Origin: Bacteroidales bacterium
Lineage (GTDB): Bacteria; Bacteroidota; Bacteroidia; Bacteroidales; Marinilabiliaceae
Assembly (NCBI GenBank): GCA_024401365.1
Contig: JAKSLE010000018.1
Span: forward strand, 1 to 46,811
Direction: 5' to 3'
Length of the DNA stretch: 46,811 bases
Part shown: piece after piece, positions 29,432 to 38,909 of the stretch
Numbering within the stretch: position 1 is the first letter of the stretch
How the letters are laid out: every line of letters starts with the position of its first letter
Program-made: the position numbers and the translations under genes
The notes under the pieces: model-generated
What the model saw: only the letters and a program-made list of their open reading frames with translations
Databases searched by the model: none
Told to the model about the DNA's origin: nothing

Positions 29432-31111
29432 ATGGCTAAGCCAATTATTTATCAGATATTCACGCGAGTATATGGCAATACCAATGCCGACTGTACATTT
29501 GACGGTACGATAGAGCAGAATGGTGTTGGCAAGATGAATGACATCAACGATGCGGCGTTGTCGTCGATAGCTGAGATGGGATTCACGCATGTTTGGTATA
29601 CAGGCGTGATACGTCATGCCAGTACGACGAATTACGACTTCATGTCGCATCCTGCAAATCAGAATGTGGTGAAGGGTAGGGCTGGCAGTCCATATGCTAT
29701 ATGCGATTATTATGATATAGACCCTGATCTGGCGGTGGATGTCGACAAGCGAATGGATGAGTTCAAGCAACTTGTAGAGCGTACGCATAATCACGGGTTG
29801 AAGGTCTTGATAGACTTTGTCCCAAATCATGTGGCAAGAAACTATTATAGCGATGCAAGGCCCGACGTGCCTCAGATAGGTGGTGGGGATAATAAGGATA
29901 TGGCATTCGCTGTAAATAACAATCTATATTATATTCCTGGGGTGCCTTTTCAGAGTCCTGTGAGCGACAGAGATGAGGCCTATCAGGAGTTTCCTGCTGT
30001 AGTGTCTGGTAATGATGCCTTTACGGCTTCGCCATCGAAGAATGACTGGTATGAGACTGTAAAGCTCAACTATGGTGTGGATTATCAGGGCGGCAGGTGT
30101 AAGCATTTTGAGAATCGTCCAGATACATGGACCAAGATGCGTGATATATTGCTCTATTGGATAGAGGAGACCAAGATAGATGGCTTCAGATGTGATATGG
30201 TGGAGATGGTGCCTTCGGAGTTCTGGCAGTGGGCTTTGGGTAATATCAAGACCAAGCATCCGAAGGTGATATTTATGGCTGAGAGCTATAATATGGGGCT
30301 ATACAGAGAGTATATTTCTGCCGGATTTGACCTGCTGTACGATAAGGTGAATTTCTACGATATTGTAAGAGGCGTTACAGAGGGACATGTGGCGGCTCAG
30401 GAGATATCGAATATCTGGAGAAAGACGGAAGGTATAGACAGAAATATGGTCTACTTCCTGGAGAATCATGATGAGCAGCGCCTTGCATCGGATTTCTTTG
30501 CCAAGAATGCTATGAATGGCAAGGCAGCTATGCTGTTGACCGCGTTCATGGGCAGGGGAGCTACGATGGTATACTTCGGTCAGGAGGTAGGCGAAAAAGG
30601 TATGGATGTAGAGGGATTCAGTGGCAGGGATGGAAGGACGACTATTTTTGATTACTGGAGTTCGGATGCTGTGAGACGATTTGCGGGCGATGATCATTCG
30701 TATGTAGGGAAGGGTCTAACTGCAGAAGAGAAGTCGCTTCGAGAGTGGTATAAGAATGTTTTGAGCCTGGCACATGGCAGCATGGTATTTGACTTCGGTT
30801 CTATGTTTGACTTGATGTATGTCAATCTGGATTCGTACGATAAGGGGCAGAAGATATATGCATTCCTCAGGTATACCAACAATGAGAGGTATCTGATAGT
30901 TGCCAATTTCAGTTCCGATGCTATAGAAGCCACAATACGTATCCCTGAGCATGCTTGGCAGATGATGTATGTGGACAGTAACTCGTCGATAGTGATGGAA
31001 GATGCGTTGGGTCTTGGCAATGAGAAGATATTGACTAATGTGAAGGCACTTCAGACTGAGGGGGCTAAATTGACATTAGGGGCATATGACGGCGTTGTAA
31101 TGCGATTATGA
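29432..31111 (+). CDS. Alpha-amylase-family glycoside hydrolase (GH13), cytoplasmic
   Basis: 559 residues, no signal peptide. GH13 regions: IDFVPNHVARN (region I), GFRCDMVEM with nucleophile D255 (region II), FMAESYN with acid/base E284 (region III), and FLENHDEQR with D347 (region IV). A beta-sandwich C-domain ends the protein (DGVVMRL). Likely hydrolyses alpha-1,4-glucans such as intracellular glycogen or imported maltodextrins. It is separated from dnaX by 39 bases with no terminator visible, so it may be read from the same transcript. Confidence 0.9.
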   Translation: MAKPIIYQIFTRVYGNTNADCTFDGTIEQNGVGKMNDINDAALSSIAEMGFTHVWYTGVIRHASTTNYDFMSHPANQNVVKGRAGSPYAICDYYDIDPDLAVDVDKRMDEFKQLVERTHNHGLKVLIDFVPNHVARNYYSDARPDVPQIGGGDNKDMAFAVNNNLYYIPGVPFQSPVSDRDEAYQEFPAVVSGNDAFTASPSKNDWYETVKLNYGVDYQGGRCKHFENRPDTWTKMRDILLYWIEETKIDGFRCDMVEMVPSEFWQWALGNIKTKHPKVIFMAESYNMGLYREYISAGFDLLYDKVNFYDIVRGVTEGHVAAQEISNIWRKTEGIDRNMVYFLENHDEQRLASDFFAKNAMNGKAAMLLTAFMGRGATMVYFGQEVGEKGMDVEGFSGRDGRTTIFDYWSSDAVRRFAGDDHSYVGKGLTAEEKSLREWYKNVLSLAHGSMVFDFGSMFDLMYVNLDSYDKGQKIYAFLRYTNNERYLIVANFSSDAIEATIRIPEHAWQMMYVDSNSSIVMEDALGLGNEKILTNVKALQTEGAKLTLGAYDGVVMRL

Positions 31112-31174
31112 TTTGAATATTTGTATTTATAACGATACTTTTTATGAGAAGTACCATAAAAGGGGCTCTTTTCC

Positions 31175-31205
31175 TTGTTTGTAGACCTTAAATTATTTAT
31201 ATTTG
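31175..31205 (+). promoter_or_regulatory. Promoter of the polysaccharide export cluster
   Basis: TTG 31175-31177, 20 bases, TATATTTG 31198-31205: an exact Bacteroidota consensus. It shows that the TTG at 31203 is not a start codon and supports ATG 31242. Confidence 0.8.
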
Positions 31206-31241
31206 CATGAGTTTTTATGCATAGAAACGTTTCGTAAGACG

Positions 31242-32039
31242 ATGGTTAAGAATAGCAAACATATATTATTGGCTGTACTGAGCATAGTTGTGATTATGTT
31301 CTCAAGTTGTATTCCTCAGAGAAAAGTAATGCTTTTGCAGGATAAGAAATCGGAGGGGGATACGATAGCACGTGTATTGGACAAGATTACAGATAAGTAT
31401 GTTATCCGACCAAACGATCAGTTGTTTGTCCAGGTGCAGTCGCCAAATGCAGAGTTGTCGCGATTCTTCAATCTAGGTATGATGAACACCGGTTCTTCGA
31501 GCATGACTACATCGAGCATGGGTGCCAATATCTACACTTACGATGTAGATGACAGTGTGAGGATTGAGATGCCTGTTGTAGGCTTTGTCAACCTCAAGGG
31601 GTGTACACTCTCGGAGGCTAAGGTAAGGATAGCAGAGGCTGTTTCCCGTTCACTGAAAGATTTTACGTTGAATGTGAAGTTGACCTCCAACTCGTTTGTT
31701 ACCCTTGGTGAGTTCAACCGTCAAGGAATGTACACTATGCGTTCGCCACAGATGACAATCTATGAGGCTATTGCGATGGCTGGTGGCATGACAGTTTTTG
31801 CTAAGAGAAATGAGATTCAGCTTATGCGACGTCTTGAGAACGGAGAGGTTGCAATTTACAATATTGATATGTTGGGTCGTGATGTGATCAATTCTGACCT
31901 GTATTATGTATATCCTAACGATGTGTTGTATGCAAAGCCAATGAAGGTTAAGGTATTTGGATTTGGTGAGACATTGTCGTTTGGGTTGCTCACATCTACA
32001 TTGTCGCTTCTATTGTTGATAGTGAACCTAACGAAGTAA
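31242..32039 (+). CDS. Polysaccharide export outer-membrane lipoprotein (Wza/SLBB family)
   Basis: 265 residues from ATG 31242. Lipoprotein signal peptide with lipobox MFSSC (Cys near residue 24). The polysaccharide-export domain follows (YVIRPNDQLFVQVQSPN), then SLBB-like sections (NVKLTSNSFVTLGEFNRQG; TIYEAIAMAGGMT). The C-terminal KVFGFGETLSFGLLTSTLSLLLLIVNL is a hydrophobic helix that would insert in the outer membrane, as in Bacteroidota Wza homologues. It forms the exit channel partner of the Wzc-like kinase encoded 22 bases downstream. Confidence 0.92.
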   Translation: MVKNSKHILLAVLSIVVIMFSSCIPQRKVMLLQDKKSEGDTIARVLDKITDKYVIRPNDQLFVQVQSPNAELSRFFNLGMMNTGSSSMTTSSMGANIYTYDVDDSVRIEMPVVGFVNLKGCTLSEAKVRIAEAVSRSLKDFTLNVKLTSNSFVTLGEFNRQGMYTMRSPQMTIYEAIAMAGGMTVFAKRNEIQLMRRLENGEVAIYNIDMLGRDVINSDLYYVYPNDVLYAKPMKVKVFGFGETLSFGLLTSTLSLLLLIVNLTK

Positions 32040-32061
32040 TCAGTTTTACACTACGGAAATT

Positions 32062-34521
32062 ATGCCTACACCTCAACAACCGGTTAGAAATAAACCCGCA
32101 GAGCAGGAGTCGATATTTGATATTGACTACATGAAATTGTTGCAGGATGCTTTGAGCTACTGGTGGCTATTTGTCATTTGTGGCGCATTGGCATTCGCTG
32201 TTGTTTTTGTGTATCACAGATATAAGATACCTGTGTATAGTTCGCAGTTGACCATTCTTCTGGATGACAAAGGTTCCAATGGCGCAGGAGATGTAGGTAA
32301 CGGTGCTGTGATGCAGGGTATAAGCCTTGATTTTCAGGATACGCGAAGTTTGGCTAACAATATAGCCGTTATAGGTTCCCGTACACTCAATCAGCGTGTA
32401 TTGGAGAAGATGGGAATAGATATCAGCTATTACAAGAAGGGTGCTATCAGAACTACTGAGATGTTCCCTTGCGCTGATTTCCACATTGTTATGGACTCTA
32501 CTCATGTTCAGGTGGTAGGGGCGAGGTTTAACATAATCATTAAGGATTCTGAGACATTCAACCTTGAGTTGAATTCCGATAAGGCTTATCTGTACAACTA
32601 TCAGGATAAGGTGGTTGAGAGCGGTCAGCCTATACACGTTGATATCAACGGTACATACAGATTTGATGAGCCTATTATCACTGACTATTGTGCTTTTGTA
32701 GTGATAAAAGATAAGCTCAAGTATGCAGATGATAAGTCGGGCGAGCACTATCAGGTAGAGTTCAAGCCTATGTACTCGCACAATTTTGGCTTGAAGGTAA
32801 TGAAAGACAAGGAGTCGACTGTTCTCACGCTTACTGCACAAGGCAGCAATCCAAACAAGGTCAACTATTACCTCTCGACACTGGCTCGTACATTTGTGGG
32901 AGACAACCTGAATCAGAAGAATCAGATGGCAGAGAACTCCATTAAGTTTATTGATTCGCAGTTGGTTTCGCTCTCAGATACATTGCTCGACATAGGTACA
33001 CAGTTGTCGACATTCCGTATGGTAAACGGACTTCAGCTAGGTGTGACATCCAAGGGTAACCGACTCTTCAAGGATATAGAAGAGTATGAGACAGCTATAC
33101 AGAAGCAAGAGATAATACTAGCGTACTACAGTGATCTTGAGAATTACCTGAGAACAGACAGTATACTTGAGAATACGATTATTGCACCAGCGATATACAA
33201 TACAGGCAATGCTGTAGTAGAGCAGCAATTGAGCAAGTTGATGCAGTTGAATACCGAGTATCATGCGCAGCTCAGCACATACGGTACAATAGCCAACCCT
33301 ATTACCAATGAGGCTTTGGTGAGAATGCAGATAGCGCGCAACACGCTGCTGTCGACACTTGCCAACAATAAGATAATGGTATCTCAGGATGTGAAAGACA
33401 TAAAGCAGAAGATGCAGACTCAGATATCTGAGACAATGCAGCTGCCTGAGACAGAGCGTAAGTTGCTCGGTATAGACAGACGCTTCTCGCTGACAAACGA
33501 GGTATATACATTCCTGTTGAGAAAGAAGTCGGAGGCGCAGCTGCAGAAGGCTAGTTCCACGTCAGACCATAAGATATTGGATGATGCTGCGACTGTGGGC
33601 ATAGTATCTCCTAGGTATGCTATCAATAATCTTTTGGCGTTGATAGCGGGATTAGGATTGCCATTGCTCTATCTGGTAATTCGCCAGATGTTTGATACCA
33701 AGTTACGTACCGAAGAAGACCTCAAGAAGATGACACGCTTGCCTATAGTAGGAGAGATACCATCGTGTCATTACGAAGATGCCTTTATCATTGAGAAGCA
33801 TCCTAGCAGTATAGTATCTGAGGCGTACAGACATACCAGGTCGAAGTTGCACCTTGTGACTATGGGGCTCGACAAGATAGTATTAGGAGTATCATCATCT
33901 ATGCCTGGTGACGGTAAGACATTTACGGCAAGAAACATAGCTAGTGTATATGCTATCTCGGGCAAGAAGACTGTTTTGATGGGTTTTGACCTTCGTAGAC
34001 CTGCTCTTTCAAAAGTTATAGACCAGAGGGGGCATAAGGGTATTACCCATTATATAGTGGGAGAGGCCTCTATTGATGAGATGATTATACCACAGGCAGA
34101 CAACCTTGATGTTGTAGTAGCGGGTGTTGTTCCACCTAATGCTGCAGAGTTGATTCTTCATGAAAAGACAAAAGAGCTGATAACAAAGCTCAAAGAGATA
34201 TACGACGTAATAGTGGTAGATACACCGCCTATGGGAGCTGTAGCTGATGCATATCAGATAGCAGACTGGTGCGATGCCATGATATTCGTTGTACGTCAGG
34301 ACTATACACAGAGGGCTATTCTCAAGGACGTATTGAGTTCTCTAGAGGAGCAGGCCGTTAAGAATCCTGTAATAGTGCTTAATGATGTAGGCTCCAAGAA
34401 CAGTAGATACGGAGCTCGCTACGGATATGGCAAATATGGTTATGGCAAGTACGGAAGGTATGGCAAGAAGTACGGCTATGGCTATAATTATAAAGGCTAC
34501 GGCTATACAAAAGAGGACTAA
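32062..34521 (+). CDS. Wzc-like polysaccharide co-polymerase with cytoplasmic tyrosine kinase (BY-kinase)
   Basis: 819 residues. TM1 near 35-55 and TM2 near 520-542 flank a large periplasmic Wzz-type domain with coiled coils. The cytoplasmic kinase has Walker A SSMPGDGKTF (about 612-621), Walker A' VLMGFDLRRP (about 637-646) and Walker B VIVVDTPPMG (about 716-725). The tail (from about 788) is a cluster of some fifteen tyrosines in G-Y-G-K repeats, the autophosphorylation cluster that governs oligomerisation and chain length. Partner of the Wza-like lipoprotein. Polymerase and flippase genes for the same polysaccharide are not in the cluster here, so it may serve the locus at the left of the window or one elsewhere. 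Confidence 0.93.
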   Translation: MPTPQQPVRNKPAEQESIFDIDYMKLLQDALSYWWLFVICGALAFAVVFVYHRYKIPVYSSQLTILLDDKGSNGAGDVGNGAVMQGISLDFQDTRSLANNIAVIGSRTLNQRVLEKMGIDISYYKKGAIRTTEMFPCADFHIVMDSTHVQVVGARFNIIIKDSETFNLELNSDKAYLYNYQDKVVESGQPIHVDINGTYRFDEPIITDYCAFVVIKDKLKYADDKSGEHYQVEFKPMYSHNFGLKVMKDKESTVLTLTAQGSNPNKVNYYLSTLARTFVGDNLNQKNQMAENSIKFIDSQLVSLSDTLLDIGTQLSTFRMVNGLQLGVTSKGNRLFKDIEEYETAIQKQEIILAYYSDLENYLRTDSILENTIIAPAIYNTGNAVVEQQLSKLMQLNTEYHAQLSTYGTIANPITNEALVRMQIARNTLLSTLANNKIMVSQDVKDIKQKMQTQISETMQLPETERKLLGIDRRFSLTNEVYTFLLRKKSEAQLQKASSTSDHKILDDAATVGIVSPRYAINNLLALIAGLGLPLLYLVIRQMFDTKLRTEEDLKKMTRLPIVGEIPSCHYEDAFIIEKHPSSIVSEAYRHTRSKLHLVTMGLDKIVLGVSSSMPGDGKTFTARNIASVYAISGKKTVLMGFDLRRPALSKVIDQRGHKGITHYIVGEASIDEMIIPQADNLDVVVAGVVPPNAAELILHEKTKELITKLKEIYDVIVVDTPPMGAVADAYQIADWCDAMIFVVRQDYTQRAILKDVLSSLEEQAVKNPVIVLNDVGSKNSRYGARYGYGKYGYGKYGRYGKKYGYGYNYKGYGYTKED

Positions 34522-34534
34522 AGACTAAAGCAAT

Positions 34535-35629
34535 ATGTTGTCGCTGGTTGTATATTTACTGGTCGATGTTTTAGTAAAAGGCTCGATAGGACAATGTGAT
34601 CCTTCGGATTCGCTGTTCATAGTATACAACTATGCTGGATTGGGAGCAGGTATGTTATGCTCCTTAATCCAGATGGTATTCGACAGGGTGCGGGGAAAAA
34701 CAGAAACTACTCGCGGGTACCTTGGAGATATAGTGTTGGTCGCAGTTTTTTGGGGAATTGACTACTTATGTAGTCAGATAGACGGAGGCAAAGGTCTCCA
34801 GGGAGTCTTATATTCATTATTTGCGTTGGTACTATTTGCCTTCTCGGGGTGGGGGAATGTGGACCTTCTATCCAAGATGACGGGAAGTGCACTTGACAAG
34901 GCGATGGTGAATCCGTATATGAAGTATCTGATGAGGAATACGCTGAGGAGAATGACGTTTTTTGCTTTATTTGCCTTGTTGTGTTACCTATCGGTATTTC
35001 TTGAGATTCTGGATAGTGAGGGATGGCGAGATTTTATTCTGGACTGGTCGGTATTTGTAGTTGTCTTATTTGCATTTGCAGTTGAATTTGTAATATCAAA
35101 TAAGACAAGGGCGAAATATAGGGATGTTGAGTGGGTACCATTGGTCACAGAAAAAGGAGATGTGATAGGCCAGGCTCCTCGTCCGCTTGTTCACAACGGA
35201 TCGTGCTGGCTTCATCCAGTGGTGCACTTGCATGTATTTGACAGTACTGGACGATTGCTGTTGCAACTTAGACCAGCACACAAGAAGATACAGCCATTAA
35301 AGTGGGATACTGCTGTAGGCGGTCATATGGCAGCTGGAGAGAGTTTGGAAGAGGCTCTTAGGAGGGAAGCTAGAGAAGAGATAGGATTGACCGAATTTGA
35401 AGCGACACATGCGCATACATATGTGTGGGAGTCGCCCGTTGAACATGAGTATGTTTTGGCTTTTGAGACCGTGTCGGACGGACCTTTCAAGCCAGAGATA
35501 GAAGACGAGGTGGATGAGTTGCGATTCTGGACGGTAGAAGAATTGCTAGAGGAGTTTAATAAAAGCGACTCGGAACGAAACATTACACCTAATTTAGCCG
35601 AAGAAATTCAGAGACTAGGTTTAGTCTGA
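34535..35629 (+). CDS. Membrane-anchored Nudix hydrolase
   Basis: 364 residues. Residues 1-190 contain about five or six hydrophobic helices (e.g. LGDIVLVAVFWGIDYL, VLYSLFALVLFAFSGW, FFALFALLCYLSVFLEIL, WSVFVVVLFAFAVEFVI). Residues ~205-364 form a cytoplasmic Nudix domain with a perfect Nudix box: GHMAAGE-x7-REAREEIGL (GX5EX7REUXEEXGU) near residues 272-294. Nudix enzymes of this isopentenyl-diphosphate-isomerase-like subgroup cleave nucleoside diphosphate derivatives; the substrate here is unknown. Coupling to a membrane domain is uncommon. It follows the Wzc-like gene by 13 bases, so a role with nucleotide-sugar or lipid-linked intermediates is possible (inference). Confidence 0.82.
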   Translation: MLSLVVYLLVDVLVKGSIGQCDPSDSLFIVYNYAGLGAGMLCSLIQMVFDRVRGKTETTRGYLGDIVLVAVFWGIDYLCSQIDGGKGLQGVLYSLFALVLFAFSGWGNVDLLSKMTGSALDKAMVNPYMKYLMRNTLRRMTFFALFALLCYLSVFLEILDSEGWRDFILDWSVFVVVLFAFAVEFVISNKTRAKYRDVEWVPLVTEKGDVIGQAPRPLVHNGSCWLHPVVHLHVFDSTGRLLLQLRPAHKKIQPLKWDTAVGGHMAAGESLEEALRREAREEIGLTEFEATHAHTYVWESPVEHEYVLAFETVSDGPFKPEIEDEVDELRFWTVEELLEEFNKSDSERNITPNLAEEIQRLGLV

Positions 35630-35674
35630 AATATTATATAACTTAGAGATACTTAACAGAAATATCATATTACT

Positions 35675-37081
35675 ATGTCGTCAGAGTCAGGAAAGAACGT
35701 TGTTGACCAGTTGAATACCCTGGGTAAGCGTAGTGAAGTTTTAGGAGACAAACTACAGCAGCTGGTATCTAAATACGATAATTTGACCTCTTCGCAAGAG
35801 CAGTATCAGGCCCTTTTGCGAGAGTTTGGTCTTGAGGACGAAGTACGTAAGGCGCAGAAAGACGTCAGACGTTACAAGATGGCTACGCTCCTCTATATTG
35901 TAGTTTATGGTTTTTCTGAGTTGGCGCAGAGGCAAGACTCCTCTGAGCAGATGGATAAGTTGGATGAGATATTCCTGATGATATCGGATATTGCGCAGAA
36001 GTATCATCTGACAAAGATTCCTACTGTAGGTGACAATATTCTTCTTGCTGGTGGTTTGGAGAAAGACAATAAGACCAATCCTATAGATGCTACTTTGGCA
36101 GCTAGTGAGATTATGGATATTATGTCCATGATCAAGAAGAAAGACCCAGGTTGCATTTGGGAGTTGGGTATGGGTATTCATACAGGTCCTGTTATTGGGA
36201 GATTTGTTGGTAGCCGACGTACTCCATATACACTTTCGGGTAATAACGTGCTTACTGCTACACGACTCGGCTTCGCTGCTTTCCGTGGTCACATCTCTAT
36301 GTCGCCTATGACCTATGAGTTGACCAAGGAGTTCTTCGACGTAAGACGTTGTGGAAAGATTCCTGTGAAGTACAGCGGTGTGATGGATATGTTTAACCTT
36401 GAGGGCATTGCTGAGGACTTGGTAAATGAAGATGGTGGAGGCAAGCCATATAATGATGAGTTTGAGCTCAACTATCAGCGACTTCAGTTTATGGATATTC
36501 AGGAGCATATTCTTGATATGCTTGAGGAGCAATTGCCAAAGAACCTTTACTATCACAATGTAAAGCATACTATAGATGTTACGACAGAGGTTGAGCTTAT
36601 TGGTTGGGCAGAGGGTGTGCCAGAGAAGCAGATATTGCTATTGAAGGTTGCAGGTCTGTTCCATGATAGCGGACATATTGTCAAGTACAAGGGACACGAA
36701 GAGGAGAGTTGTAATTTCGCTCAGCAGATATTGCCACAGTATAATTACTCGCAAGCACAGATTGACGAGATTAAGCGTATTATTATGGCGACACAGTTGC
36801 CACACACACCATCGGATATACTTGAGGCTATTATACAAGACAGTGACTTGGATTACTTGGGCCGTGGTGACTTTATTCCTGTATCTAATATGCTCTATAA
36901 GGAGCTTGTTGAGCGTGATGCAGCCAATGATATTGACAAGTGGAATGAGATGCAGATCAATTTCATTTCAAATCACCAGTATTATACCAAGACTGCAACT
37001 AGTTTGCGAGAAGTCAACAAGCAGGAGCAGATTGAGCGCTTGAAAGCCCAACTTGGAAAGGGCGAATTGTTACAAGACTAG
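35675..37081 (+). CDS. Degenerate class III nucleotidyl-cyclase domain fused to HD phosphohydrolase domain
   Basis: 468 residues, cytosolic. Residues 1-65 hold a coiled coil. Residues ~68-240 resemble a class III adenylate/guanylate cyclase: YIVVYGFSEL stands where catalytic cyclases have FaDIxGFT, KIPTVGDNILLAGG where they have KxxGDxxma, and GMGIHTGPVIGRFVG where they have GIHTGxv. The first metal-binding Asp is replaced, so cyclase activity is doubtful. Residues ~280-440 form an HD domain: YYHNVKHTIDV, GLFHDSGH (H330, D331), GHEEES, QDSDLDYLG, as in metal-dependent phosphodiesterases. A sensory cyclase-like module controlling an HD hydrolase is my reading. It sits 45 bases after the Nudix gene and 19 before a glycosyltransferase. 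Confidence 0.8.
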   Translation: MSSESGKNVVDQLNTLGKRSEVLGDKLQQLVSKYDNLTSSQEQYQALLREFGLEDEVRKAQKDVRRYKMATLLYIVVYGFSELAQRQDSSEQMDKLDEIFLMISDIAQKYHLTKIPTVGDNILLAGGLEKDNKTNPIDATLAASEIMDIMSMIKKKDPGCIWELGMGIHTGPVIGRFVGSRRTPYTLSGNNVLTATRLGFAAFRGHISMSPMTYELTKEFFDVRRCGKIPVKYSGVMDMFNLEGIAEDLVNEDGGGKPYNDEFELNYQRLQFMDIQEHILDMLEEQLPKNLYYHNVKHTIDVTTEVELIGWAEGVPEKQILLLKVAGLFHDSGHIVKYKGHEEESCNFAQQILPQYNYSQAQIDEIKRIIMATQLPHTPSDILEAIIQDSDLDYLGRGDFIPVSNMLYKELVERDAANDIDKWNEMQINFISNHQYYTKTATSLREVNKQEQIERLKAQLGKGELLQD

Positions 37082-37100
37082 CGGTAGATAGCAGAGATTT

Positions 37101-38084
37101 ATGCATGTATTTATAATCACTCCCCATATTGTGCTTCCTCCGGCAAAATATGGAGGACTGCATCGTATGGCATGGAGTCTGGCCAAGGGGTTGTGTCGTC
37201 TTGGTCATAAGGTTACTTTCCTCTGTAAAGAGGGAAGCGAGTCGACTTTTGCCGATATACAGGTGTATGACCCTATGAAGCCTATAATGGCTCAAATACC
37301 GGATGGGGTAGATGTATTGCACTTCAATATACCATTGCCTGCTAATGAGGTTGTAGATAAGCCTTATGTGGAGACAATTCATGGCAACTTTAATAAGGTA
37401 TTGAGCCCAAACAGTATATTTGTATCCAGAGACCACGCTGAGAGGTTCGGTTCCGATCAGTATGTGTATAATGGGCTTGATTGGGATGACTATACGCCAG
37501 TAGATTGGTCTGTCAAGCGATCGGGCTATCATTTCCTTGGTAAGGCTGCCTGGAAGGTAAAGAATGTAGCTGGAGCTATAAGTGTTGCCAAGGGATTGCC
37601 AAAGGAGTGTGGTAAATTGCACGTTTTAGGAGGTACACGATTCAACTTCAAGATGGGTTGGCGATTTACCTTTTCACCGAGGATTCAATTTCATGGGATG
37701 GTAGGAGGAGTGACTAAAGATGAGTTGCTCAACCAATCAAAAGGTATGATATTCCCTGTTTGTTGGCACGAGCCATTCGGCTTGGCTGTTATAGAGAGCT
37801 TATATTATGGCGCGCCTGTATTTGCAACTCCTTATGGTGCTTTGCCTGAGATAGTAACAGAAGAGGTAGGGTATCTTACCAATAGTAAGACAGATATGAT
37901 CAGAGCCATCAAGGAGATGAGTTTTGATGCTAAGCGTTGCCATGAGTATGTGCGCGATACCTTCAATGCGGAGATGATGGCTAAAGGCTATTTAGAGAAG
38001 TACGAGAAGGTAATAGCTGGTGAGACACTTAATAAGGTATTGCCATCGCAGCAACCACAGCGAGAGGCAATATGGCAACCATAA
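37101..38084 (+). CDS. Family 4 glycosyltransferase
   Basis: 327 residues, GT-B fold. N-terminal Rossmann domain with PPAKYGGLHRMAWSLAKGL and a GHKV strand; C-terminal donor domain with HVLGG, GMVGGVTKDELLNQS, and CWHEPFGLAVIESLYYGAPVF, the EX7E retaining motif of GT4. It should use a nucleotide sugar. No membrane segment; peripheral inner-membrane association is typical. Member of the cluster starting with the export lipoprotein, and truA follows after 12 bases. Specific product unknown. Confidence 0.88.
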   Translation: MHVFIITPHIVLPPAKYGGLHRMAWSLAKGLCRLGHKVTFLCKEGSESTFADIQVYDPMKPIMAQIPDGVDVLHFNIPLPANEVVDKPYVETIHGNFNKVLSPNSIFVSRDHAERFGSDQYVYNGLDWDDYTPVDWSVKRSGYHFLGKAAWKVKNVAGAISVAKGLPKECGKLHVLGGTRFNFKMGWRFTFSPRIQFHGMVGGVTKDELLNQSKGMIFPVCWHEPFGLAVIESLYYGAPVFATPYGALPEIVTEEVGYLTNSKTDMIRAIKEMSFDAKRCHEYVRDTFNAEMMAKGYLEKYEKVIAGETLNKVLPSQQPQREAIWQP

Positions 38085-38096
38085 TATAGGATAGGG

Positions 38097-38876
38097 ATGA
38101 GGTATTTCATTGAGTTGGCATACGATGGTACTCGTTTTCACGGGTGGCAACTGCAGCCCAATGCAGAATCTATACAAGGGTATTTGAATGATGCCTTGGC
38201 TAAGGCGCTGAGAAATCCTGATATCAATGTAGTAGGTTGTGGTAGAACTGATACTGGTGTACACTCGGAATATTATGTAGCGCACTTTGATGTAGAGCAA
38301 CCAGTGGAAGAGACTATGGAGTGGCTTAAGTTTAAACTAAATGCTATTTTGCCGTCGGATATAGCCGTTTTCTCTGTTCAGCAGGTAGAAGATACGATAC
38401 ATGCCCGATTCTCAGCTTATAGTCGCTCATATCACTATTATGTAGTAGAAGACAAGGATCCGTTCCGTAGATTTCTCTCATATCAGATACCATTTCATCT
38501 TGACTATGAGAAGATGAACGAGGCTGCCAAGTTGCTCTTGGAAGTTGAAGATTTTACCAGTTTTGCCAGATTGCACTCCAATGCCAAGACAAATATATGT
38601 AATGTGACGCAGGCTGAGTGGCTTGTCGATGATAAGGGGCAGCATTATTTCAGGATTACTGCAAATAGATTTTTAAGAAATATGGTAAGGGCAGTAGTAG
38701 GGACGCTATTTGATGTTGGACGAGGCAGAATGAGTATTGAAGATTTCAAGAGAGTCATAGATACAAAGGACAGGAAGGCTGCCAGCACATCGGCTCCTGC
38801 CAATGGATTGAGTTTAGTAGAAGTTCTTTATCCCGAAGGGAGAGGATTTGTTCCTACGGTAAAATATATGAAGTAA
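38097..38876 (+). CDS. truA: tRNA pseudouridine(38-40) synthase TruA
   Basis: 259 residues. Catalytic D52 in the invariant GRTDTGVHS motif; YDGTRFHGWQ at the N-terminus; FRITANRFLRNMVRAVVGTL near the C-terminus. Modifies uridines 38-40 in the anticodon stem-loop of tRNAs. Last plus-strand gene of its cluster, ending in a bidirectional terminator. Confidence 0.95.
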   Translation: MRYFIELAYDGTRFHGWQLQPNAESIQGYLNDALAKALRNPDINVVGCGRTDTGVHSEYYVAHFDVEQPVEETMEWLKFKLNAILPSDIAVFSVQQVEDTIHARFSAYSRSYHYYVVEDKDPFRRFLSYQIPFHLDYEKMNEAAKLLLEVEDFTSFARLHSNAKTNICNVTQAEWLVDDKGQHYFRITANRFLRNMVRAVVGTLFDVGRGRMSIEDFKRVIDTKDRKAASTSAPANGLSLVEVLYPEGRGFVPTVKYMK

Positions 38877-38881
38877 AAAAT

Positions 38882-38909
38882 AAGCTCTGATGGAAAACCA
38901 TCAGAGCTT
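38882..38909. terminator. Bidirectional terminator between truA and the HAD gene
   Basis: AAGCTCTGATGG and CCATCAGAGCTT form a perfect 12-bp stem around AAAA, with TTTT on the plus strand and A-rich flank (T-rich on minus) on the other side. It starts 6 bases after the truA stop. The minus-strand HAD gene's stop codon (38901-38903) lies inside the right arm, so the structure serves both convergent units. Confidence 0.92.

Noticed and set aside
31203-31241. TTG start for the export lipoprotein
   Set aside because: It lies inside the TATATTTG promoter element and would place 13 polar residues ahead of the lipoprotein signal.
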